Source: a virus. Taken from it: 44,070 nucleotides of DNA. The DNA lies in the IMG/VR virus record IMGVR_UViG_3300032222_000142, positions 1 through 44,070 of that record; one strand, given 5' to 3'. Both the position numbers and the translations under genes were made by a program. The notes beneath the pieces are model-generated. The model saw nothing but the letters and a program-made list of their open reading frames with translations, had not been told where the DNA came from and searched no databases. Shown in pieces: positions 35,012-41,069 of the stretch; positions within the stretch are counted from its first letter, which is position 1; each line of letters opens with the position of its first letter.

Positions 35012-36302
35012 AGTTCAGGGAGACAATTTAGAATTATCGAATTTAAAAGCAGCGACAGGTAATACGGCTACTTCTAACTACTCCATTGCTACTGCGGCAG
35101 GAACAACTACCGGTCCAATTGCATTTTCGGATTTCACAATAGATGGGGTATTTCCAAGTATATCAGGGTTCACTTATGTAAAGGAATCAACTGCGGAAAC
35201 ATTTAATATGACCTTTACAAATGCTGGAACGCGTTTTTTAAGTAGAGTTGGTTCTCAATATAATAATTTCACATGGAGTTTATCAGCAGGAGCAGAGTTT
35301 ACAATTCAATCACTTCCTCCGTATAACCCAACGGTAACTGCAAACGCTGTAGGTAATTCATCTACATTAGCTGCACCAACTGCGAGAACCCTAACTGCAA
35401 CATTTAGAGACCTTTATAACGACCATGCTTCAAGCTATAATGTAGCTATGACGAAAACCATTTACAATGTAGATGATTATGCGGGAGCTAGTGGTTTATG
35501 TTTGCATTTAGATGAGATGATTGAGATGTGGGATGGCACATTTAAGAAAGCAGGTGATTTAGTGGAAGAGGATGTTGTAAAAGCATATTTTCCTCCACAT
35601 TTTCAACAAGTGGGTGATTTCAATTTTTATGATTGGGAATATTATACACCAGGAGGAATATTAGTTCCTGCTTATGTAAAAGATGTTGCATACACATTTG
35701 TGGATAGATGGAATATAATACGAACTGATAAAGGAGATGTTAGAGGAAATGGTGAGCATCCTATGATGATATTCGATATAAATGAAGAAGTTTATAAATT
35801 CAAACCATTAGGATTACTTCAACCTGGAGACAGATTAATAAAAGTATTGGGTGAGAACCAAATAGAGGAAGTAGAGATAATTGCGAATGAGGTACAATCA
35901 TCCACATTAGAGGTTGTATCGATAGATGTTGAAGATGTGGATACATACATAGTAAATGGATTCGTTACCCACAATAAGGGTGCAAACTCATTAGCGGGGT
36001 ATTCTATATCAACTAACCCAACTATATCAATTGGTGCGGTAACTATCGGAGGAGATACATATAAACAATTAACATTAAGTACTAACTCAGCAGTAGTATC
36101 TCCTGGCTCAACAGCGATTACTGCAAACTATTCATATGATATACAAATAGCATCTGATAGTGGGTTTACTTCTATATTAGCAACGTTTACTGCGTATAGT
36201 TCTAATACTTTAAATTATAAGACTGGGGCTACTATCTTTGCAAGAGCTAAAACAAATTTTGCAGGATTACAAAGTTCATTCGGTTCAACTGCAACAGGAT
36301 AA
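35004..36302 (+). CDS. Virion-like protein interrupted by a Hint/intein-like domain
   Basis: The 432-residue protein has beta-rich flanks (1-165 and 325-432, the latter with fibronectin-like YSYDIQIASDSGFTSILATF) and a central Hint domain, residues 166-324. Block A begins Cys166 (CLHLDEMIEMWDG, then DLVEEDVV); block B has His252 in GNGEHPMMIF; PGDRLIKV lies at 274-281; blocks F and G are DVDTYIVNGFVTHN, ending His323-Asn324. It is about 159 residues, with no room for a homing endonuclease. The residue after Asn324 is Lys325, not Cys, Ser or Thr, so ordinary splicing is not expected. Such HNK endings occur in bacterial/phage intein-like Hint domains that cleave themselves. It may process the protein during virion maturation. 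It overlaps the glycosyltransferase gene by 8 bases. Confidence 0.82.
   Translation: MPRVQGDNLELSNLKAATGNTATSNYSIATAAGTTTGPIAFSDFTIDGVFPSISGFTYVKESTAETFNMTFTNAGTRFLSRVGSQYNNFTWSLSAGAEFTIQSLPPYNPTVTANAVGNSSTLAAPTARTLTATFRDLYNDHASSYNVAMTKTIYNVDDYAGASGLCLHLDEMIEMWDGTFKKAGDLVEEDVVKAYFPPHFQQVGDFNFYDWEYYTPGGILVPAYVKDVAYTFVDRWNIIRTDKGDVRGNGEHPMMIFDINEEVYKFKPLGLLQPGDRLIKVLGENQIEEVEIIANEVQSSTLEVVSIDVEDVDTYIVNGFVTHNKGANSLAGYSISTNPTISIGAVTIGGDTYKQLTLSTNSAVVSPGSTAITANYSYDIQIASDSGFTSILATFTAYSSNTLNYKTGATIFARAKTNFAGLQSSFGSTATG
35499..35975 (+). other. Hint (intein-like) domain coding segment
   Basis: Boundaries set by Cys166 (codon 35499-35501) and Asn324 (codon 35973-35975). Nucleophile Cys, block B His and terminal His-Asn are all present; the +1 nucleophile is absent (Lys). 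Confidence 0.8.
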
Positions 36303-36316
36303 TAAAATAATATAAT

Positions 36317-36502
36317 ATGTTTAAAATAACAAAACAATTGGTAATAGATGGAAAAGTATTAGAGAGAATCTATGTTTCCAAAGATTATACGTTTGAAGGA
36401 GTAGAATCCTTTGAAACAGAGGGAGAGGCTACCGAAAAGAAAGAAGAATTAGAAAGTTTGGATAATTTTGGGGCTAAATATAAGGTTACGGAATTATCAT
36501 GA
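36317..36502 (+). CDS. Hypothetical small protein
   Basis: A 61-residue protein I do not recognise. It begins MFKITKQLVIDGKVLERIYVS, is charged, and ends in YKVTELS, with no catalytic motif, signal or membrane segment. It lies 14 bases after the Hint gene with an AT-rich leader (ATAATATAATATG) and its TGA stop overlaps the next promoter motif, which supports it as a real gene. Confidence 0.6.
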   Translation: MFKITKQLVIDGKVLERIYVSKDYTFEGVESFETEGEATEKKEELESLDNFGAKYKVTELS

Positions 36503-36510
36503 TATTTATA
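36502..36510 (+). promoter_or_regulatory. Candidate late promoter motif ATATTTATA before the coiled-coil gene
   Basis: Exact motif overlapping the TGA stop of the 36317 gene, 36 bases before the ATG at 36546. Confidence 0.5.
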
Positions 36511-36545
36511 GATATATATTAGTATAAACAAACCAAAATATAAAA

Positions 36546-36797
36546 ATGGAAAACAAACAGTTATCGCAAGAAGAGTTACAATTGATTAATGAATTAAGAA
36601 CAGAGTTCGCTAATGTATTTGCTAATATCGGTTCAGTTCAAAGTAGAATCAAAGAATTGGAAGAAGAGAATGAAGTAAACTATGAAGCTTTAAAAGAAAT
36701 TCAAAAAAAAGAGGCTGATTTATTTGAAAAATTAAAAACTTCATACGGAGAAGGAACGGTAGATTTAATAACAGGAGAATTTAAACCCGCACAATAA
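36546..36797 (+). CDS. Small coiled-coil protein before the tail sheath
   Basis: An 83-residue protein with a long antiparallel coiled-coil pattern (about 8-68, ELQLINELRTEFANVF and the later IKELEEENEVNYEALKEIQK) and a C-terminal tail (YGEGTVDLITGEFKPAQ). Prefoldin-like helical hairpins with a YG-G-x-x-D-x-x-TGEF ending are found beside tail genes of uncultured T4-type phages, by recollection. It has its own promoter motif before and another after it. A tail-assembly chaperone role is plausible but not shown. Confidence 0.72.
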   Translation: MENKQLSQEELQLINELRTEFANVFANIGSVQSRIKELEEENEVNYEALKEIQKKEADLFEKLKTSYGEGTVDLITGEFKPAQ

Positions 36798-36817
36798 TAT
36801 TTTGGAGGTTTCTTTTG

Positions 36818-36826
36818 ATATTTATA
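36818..36826 (+). promoter_or_regulatory. Candidate late promoter motif ATATTTATA before the sheath gene
   Basis: Exact motif followed by GTAGTA, 31 bases before the sheath ATG at 36857. Confidence 0.58.
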
Positions 36827-36856
36827 GTAGTAAACAAAAATTAAACAACGATTAAT

Positions 36857-39202
36857 ATGGCAGAGAAAATTGTATCGCCTGGTGTATTTACGAGAGAAAA
36901 TGACCTTTCTTTCTTACCACAGGGTATATCACAAATAGGAGCAGCGGTTGTAGGCCCAACAGAAAAGGGACCTGCATTTGTTCCTACATTGGTAACATCA
37001 CAAGCGGAATATGAGCAAATCTTCGGAGCACCGAAAGATTATTATACAGGTTATACAGTACAGAATTATCTAAGAGATGCCGGTTCAGTAACCGTAGTTA
37101 GAGTAGCCGGAGTTGATGGATACCAAACTTCAGGAGGTTCTTCAGATGGTTCATACGTTTTGGCGGTGGCTGATGGAGCTGGCTCACCTGTAACTCATGT
37201 ATTAGGTGTATTAGAAAATACAGAAACTAATATAGGTGCAGAAGTTGTTGCAAACAGTAACGATACATTTGCTAATCCATTTACTTTAGTGGTAGATAGC
37301 GTATCATACGAAATTAATATAGATGCTTCGAAAGCTGCATCGATTGATAAAGTATTTGGAGTTTCTCCAATCTCTTCATCAGTTAAGAAAAAATATGCTA
37401 ATGTATTATTTGATATTTCTGATGTAACTTCTAGTGCGGCGATAGTAACAACTGGTACGTTGAACTTAACAGCATATGAATTACCTGCACAGGATTTTTC
37501 ATCAGATAATGAAACCGCATATTCAAATGCATATACACCTTGGATTAAGTCTCAGAAATTCGATGGAAATAACAGATATGACCTATTTAAAGTTCATACA
37601 TTGGCACATGGAGAATCTGAAAACAAAAGATTCAAAATTCAAATTTCAAATATCAAATCTTCTTTAAGTGGAAGTTATGGTACATTTAGTTTGGCAGTTA
37701 GAGAATTCGGTGATAGTGATAAAAGAAAAGTAATATTAGAAACATATAACAATTTAACATTAGATTATAATTCTCCTAACTTCATTGGTAGAAGAATTGG
37801 CGATAGAACTATTTCAATTGCATCTGATGGCAAGATAACTGAAACTGGTGATTACTCAAATAAATCAAAATACATTAGAGTAGAGATTAAAAAAGAAGGA
37901 TTTTATCCTATTGAAGCAATTCCTTTTGCATTTGGAGCATACACCATTCCTGTGGATTTTACTGGAGCTGGAGTAGCTGCAACAGCTTTTCCTATATTAC
38001 AATATTCATCTGCATCATTCTGGAGTACTGGTTCTTACTCAAGTGGTGTTGAATTTGGTGATTCTAAATCAACTAGAGCTAAAAATAATTTAAACTATTT
38101 CAAACCTATACCAGCTGGAGCGGTTGTTGGTAACAATACAGAGTTTGGATTAGATAATTCATTTGGTGCAAATGGAATAGGTATATCAGCGAATTACACA
38201 TCATCTGCACAAGATATAGCATATAGAAATTTCTGTGTTGCATTTCAAGGAGGATTTAGTGGAATTGACCCAACTGTAGATATATTTAAAGGGGATGCTA
38301 TCATTGATACTAACACACAAGGATTCAATTGTTCAACATCAACTACAAGTGGTACAAAGGCTTATGTAAAAGCATTAAATACACTTTCTAATCCAGATGA
38401 AATTGATATTAACTTATTAGTTACTCCTGGTATCATCAGAAATCAACATAGATATGTATCTACAAAAGCTATGGATTTATGTGAAGCTAGAGAAGATGTG
38501 TTCTACATTGCGGATTTTGTTGGAGCAAATGATTCTATAACAGAAGTGGTAGAAGAAGCATCATTAGTTGATTCTAACTATACTGCAACTTATTACCCTT
38601 GGGTTAAGACAATTGACACTATAACAAATAAAGTACTTCCTGTTCCACCATCAACATTATTGGTTGGTACATACGCACAAAACGATAGATTAGGTGCAGA
38701 ATGGTTCGCACCAGCTGGGCTAAACAGAGGTGGTATTCAAGGAGCAGTTCAAGTATTGAATAGATTAACACAATCTGAAAGAGATACATTATACGAAGGA
38801 AAGGTAAACCCAATTGCGGCATTCCCTGGACAAGGTATTAGTGCATTCGGACAGAAAACTTTACAAGAAAGCTCATCTGCATTAGATAGAATCAACGTAA
38901 GAAGATTGTTAATTAACTTGAAGAAGTTTGTTGCATCTACTTCTAGATTCTTAGTATTCGAACAAAATACCGGACAGACAAGAGCTAAATTCCTAAATAC
39001 AGTAAACCCTTACTTAGAGAGTGTTCAACAAAGACAAGGACTTTACGCATTTAGAGTGGTTATGGATGAAACAAATAATACACCAGATGTAATTGACAGA
39101 AACATTTTACAAGGTTCTGTGTTCTTACAACCTGCTAAAACTGCTGAATTCATCGTAATAGATTTCAATATCTTACCGACTGGAGCAACATTTAGTGTAT
39201 AA
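36857..39202 (+). CDS. gp18: Contractile tail sheath protein (gp18-like)
   Basis: A 781-residue sheath subunit; T4 gp18 is 659. The N-terminus IVSPGVFTRENDLSFLP and GAAVVGPTEKGPAFVPTLVT is the standard sheath start, followed by YTVQNYLRDAGSVTVVRV. The C-terminal core domain also fits, with VRRLLINLKKFVASTSRFLVF (near 677-697), NTVNPYLESVQQRQGL and AEFIVIDFNILPTGATFSV at the end, matching the conserved handshake strand region. The extra residues relative to T4 lie in the middle (about 100-450), the surface-exposed insertion region. Contraction of this sheath drives the tube into the host. The tube gene follows. Confidence 0.94.
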   Translation: MAEKIVSPGVFTRENDLSFLPQGISQIGAAVVGPTEKGPAFVPTLVTSQAEYEQIFGAPKDYYTGYTVQNYLRDAGSVTVVRVAGVDGYQTSGGSSDGSYVLAVADGAGSPVTHVLGVLENTETNIGAEVVANSNDTFANPFTLVVDSVSYEINIDASKAASIDKVFGVSPISSSVKKKYANVLFDISDVTSSAAIVTTGTLNLTAYELPAQDFSSDNETAYSNAYTPWIKSQKFDGNNRYDLFKVHTLAHGESENKRFKIQISNIKSSLSGSYGTFSLAVREFGDSDKRKVILETYNNLTLDYNSPNFIGRRIGDRTISIASDGKITETGDYSNKSKYIRVEIKKEGFYPIEAIPFAFGAYTIPVDFTGAGVAATAFPILQYSSASFWSTGSYSSGVEFGDSKSTRAKNNLNYFKPIPAGAVVGNNTEFGLDNSFGANGIGISANYTSSAQDIAYRNFCVAFQGGFSGIDPTVDIFKGDAIIDTNTQGFNCSTSTTSGTKAYVKALNTLSNPDEIDINLLVTPGIIRNQHRYVSTKAMDLCEAREDVFYIADFVGANDSITEVVEEASLVDSNYTATYYPWVKTIDTITNKVLPVPPSTLLVGTYAQNDRLGAEWFAPAGLNRGGIQGAVQVLNRLTQSERDTLYEGKVNPIAAFPGQGISAFGQKTLQESSSALDRINVRRLLINLKKFVASTSRFLVFEQNTGQTRAKFLNTVNPYLESVQQRQGLYAFRVVMDETNNTPDVIDRNILQGSVFLQPAKTAEFIVIDFNILPTGATFSV

Positions 39203-39214
39203 TTTGATAAACTA

Positions 39215-39223
39215 ATATTTATA
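39215..39223 (+). promoter_or_regulatory. Candidate late promoter motif ATATTTATA before the tube gene
   Basis: Exact motif 18 bases before the tube ATG at 39241, the shortest spacing in the set. Confidence 0.55.
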
Positions 39224-39240
39224 TAAAATAAAGTAATAAA

Positions 39241-39732
39241 ATGGCAGAAGTATTAGAATTTAACGAAATGTTTTATACCAATTTCGAACCAAAGATGAAG
39301 AACAGATTCATCGTGGAAATCGATGGTATTCCTTCATACTTAGTAAGAGTGGCAAACAGACCAACAATTCAGTTTGAAACAGTTGTATTAGACCATATCA
39401 ACGTAAAAAGAAAGTTGAAAGGTAAAGGAGATTGGCAAGATGTGGCTATTACATTATTCGACCCGATTGTTCCATCTGGAGCACAGGCGGTAATGGAGTG
39501 GATTAGAACATCTCACGAATCCTTAACAGGTAGAGATGGATACGCAGAATTCTATAAGAAGGATGTGGATTTCTATATGTTAGGTCCAGTAGGTGATAAG
39601 ATTGAGCAATGGAAATTAAAAGGAGCATTCATCTCTCAAGCTAACTTCGGTGACTTGGATTGGAGTAATGCTACAGACCCTGCATCAATCGAAGTTACTT
39701 TAACTTACGATTACGCAATCTTAGAATTCTAA
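39241..39732 (+). CDS. gp19: Tail tube protein (gp19-like)
   Basis: A 163-residue protein, the same length as T4 gp19. It begins MAEVLEFNEMFYTNFEPKMK and contains NRFIVEIDGIPSYLVRVANR, the typical tube-protein start, then GDWQDVAITLFDPIVPSGAQ and GDLDWSNATDPASIEVTLTY at the C-terminus. These are features of T4-type and related contractile injection system tube proteins. It stacks as rings inside the sheath around the tape measure. A terminator follows, so it may be expressed as a separate high-level transcript from the motif at 39215. Confidence 0.93.
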   Translation: MAEVLEFNEMFYTNFEPKMKNRFIVEIDGIPSYLVRVANRPTIQFETVVLDHINVKRKLKGKGDWQDVAITLFDPIVPSGAQAVMEWIRTSHESLTGRDGYAEFYKKDVDFYMLGPVGDKIEQWKLKGAFISQANFGDLDWSNATDPASIEVTLTYDYAILEF

Positions 39733-39747
39733 TCAAAAATAAAATAT

Positions 39748-39781
39748 AAAAGGGGAAACAGAAATGTTATCCCCTTTTTTT
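39748..39781 (+). terminator. Rho-independent terminator after the tube gene
   Basis: AAAAGGGGA (39748-39756) pairs with TCCCCTTTT (39770-39778); AACA (39757-39760) pairs with TGTT (39765-39768) around a GAAA loop, with one bulged A. Seven T at 39775-39781 follow. Same architecture as the capsid terminator. Confidence 0.85.
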
Positions 39782-39804
39782 GTTTTCTAAAATTTGTGAT
39801 ATAT

Positions 39805-39813
39805 ATATTTATA
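39805..39813 (+). promoter_or_regulatory. Candidate late promoter motif ATATTTATA (gp26-type unit)
   Basis: Exact motif in a longer AT run, 23 bases before the ATG at 39836. Confidence 0.5.
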
Positions 39814-39835
39814 TACAAACAATAAGTTATTTATT

Positions 39836-40597
39836 ATGGCAGAAAAAAATTATGAATTTCCAACGGAAGTAATATCATTACCATCGGAAGGAAAATGTTA
39901 TCCAGAAGGTCATCCATTATCAAGTGGACAAGTTACTATAAAGTATATGACCGCGAAAGAGGAAGATATTCTATCCTCTCAAAACCTTATCAAAAAGGGA
40001 ATTGTATTAGACAAATTATTAGAATCGGTTGTAGTTGATTCTTCTATCGATGATTTAGTAGTTGGTGATAAGAATGCAATTATGTTAGCAACTCGTATTT
40101 TAGGATATGGTGCTAATTATCAAGTTGAATTAACCGACCCTTTTAGTGGGGAAAGACAGCAAGTGACAATCGATTTATCCAAAGTAAAAACAAAGGATAT
40201 TGATTATACTAAATTAAAAAGAGATAATAAATACGAGTTTACTCTTCCTCAGACTGGCAAGAAGATTAAATTCAAATTATTATCACACAGAGATGAGAAA
40301 GATGTGCAAGCTGAAGTTGCTGCATTAGAAAAATTATCAAAGGGTGCTAATCCTGTTGAAGTTACTACTAGATTAAGAAAAATGATAATCGAAGTAGAAG
40401 GTAATACAGAAAGAGGATTCATTAATAATTGGGTAAGCAATCAGTTATTGGCACAAGATAGTAGAGCATTAAGGGCGTATGTTAGAGAATTTGCACCTGA
40501 TTTGGATTTGAAATTTCAATTCACTTCGGATATAACTGGTGAGACGGAGGCGCTAGATATACCATTTGGGGTTTCATTTTTTTACCCTTCCAACTAA
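39836..40597 (+). CDS. gp26: Baseplate hub/assembly protein (gp26-type)
   Basis: A 253-residue protein with the N-terminus FPTEVISLPSEGKCYPEGHP and VTIKYMTAKEEDILSSQNLI (about 33-52), then VGDKNAIMLATRILGYG. This pattern is typical of the T4 baseplate family annotated as gp26 in T4-type marine phages. The family acts in assembly of the baseplate hub. Its 3' end overlaps the next ORF by 32 bases, and the overlap holds a run of seven T (40577-40583), a possible site for a programmed frameshift joining the two products. The function is from family annotation; the fold is not derived here. Confidence 0.82.
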   Translation: MAEKNYEFPTEVISLPSEGKCYPEGHPLSSGQVTIKYMTAKEEDILSSQNLIKKGIVLDKLLESVVVDSSIDDLVVGDKNAIMLATRILGYGANYQVELTDPFSGERQQVTIDLSKVKTKDIDYTKLKRDNKYEFTLPQTGKKIKFKLLSHRDEKDVQAEVAALEKLSKGANPVEVTTRLRKMIIEVEGNTERGFINNWVSNQLLAQDSRALRAYVREFAPDLDLKFQFTSDITGETEALDIPFGVSFFYPSN

Positions 40598-40802
40598 TTA
40601 CTCTACCCAACTTCACGAAGAAATTTGGAGCTTGGTTCAATATGGTAATGGGTTTACTTGGAAAGATGTATATACAATGCCGATACATTGGAGAAGGTTC
40701 TATCTTAAGAAATTGATAGACCTTAAAAAGAAAGAAAAAGAAGAGCATGATAAGATGAGTAGGAAGGTTAAAGCTCCATCATCTAAAGTAAGAATGAGAT
40801 AA
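40566..40802 (+). CDS. Small protein overlapping the gp26-type gene
   Basis: A 78-residue protein. Its middle (EEIWSLVQYGNGFTWKDVYT followed by MPIHWRRFYLKKLIDLKKKE) resembles the C-terminal parts of phage tail-assembly chaperones, where 'Y-x-x-G-F ... V-x-x-M-P-x-x-x-R-x-x-Y' is common; the C-terminus is very basic. It could start at its own ATG (40566) within the gp26-type gene, or be made as a C-terminal extension of it by a +1 (or -2) shift at the seven-T run. It ends on a terminator hairpin. No T4 counterpart is assigned with confidence. Confidence 0.7.
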   Translation: MGFHFFTLPTNYSTQLHEEIWSLVQYGNGFTWKDVYTMPIHWRRFYLKKLIDLKKKEKEEHDKMSRKVKAPSSKVRMR

Positions 40803-40833
40803 AATAAGGGGAGTAATATCCCCTTATTTTTTT
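40801..40833 (+). terminator. Rho-independent terminator after the gp26-type unit
   Basis: A perfect 12-pair stem, AAAATAAGGGGA (40801-40812) with TCCCCTTATTTT (40819-40830), encloses a 6-base loop and ends in seven T (40827-40833). It overlaps the stop codon of the preceding ORF. Confidence 0.88.
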
Positions 40834-40838
40834 ATCCA

Positions 40839-40847
40839 ATATTTATA
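40839..40847 (+). promoter_or_regulatory. Candidate late promoter motif ATATTTATA (tape-measure unit)
   Basis: Exact motif followed by TTAGTA, 21 bases before the ATG at 40868 and directly after a terminator. Confidence 0.58.
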
Positions 40848-40867
40848 TTAGTAAAAATATACTCACA

Positions 40868-41065
40868 ATGAAACAACCTATAAAAGAAGGGATTCTTAAT
40901 AAATTCGTAGATAGCTTTATGGATTCTTATAAAAGAGGATTAGATAAGTATTTCATAGAAAAATCAGCAGAAAGAAATCCAGAATTAGCAAAAGCACTTA
41001 GAAATACAAGTGATTCTTTAGATGATTTGCAAAAAATCTTAGATAAGATTAATAAGAAGAAATAA
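40868..41065 (+). CDS. Hypothetical small protein before the tape measure
   Basis: A 65-residue basic helical protein, not recognised. It has an amphipathic, Lys-rich sequence (LNKFVDSFMDSYKRGLDKYF, then a C-terminal helix LDDLQKILDKINKKK). It starts a transcription unit after a terminator and promoter motif and ends 4 bases before the tape-measure gene, so it is probably translated with it. A role in tail initiation or as a tape-measure partner is possible. Confidence 0.65.
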   Translation: MKQPIKEGILNKFVDSFMDSYKRGLDKYFIEKSAERNPELAKALRNTSDSLDDLQKILDKINKKK

Positions 41066-41069
41066 TTAA

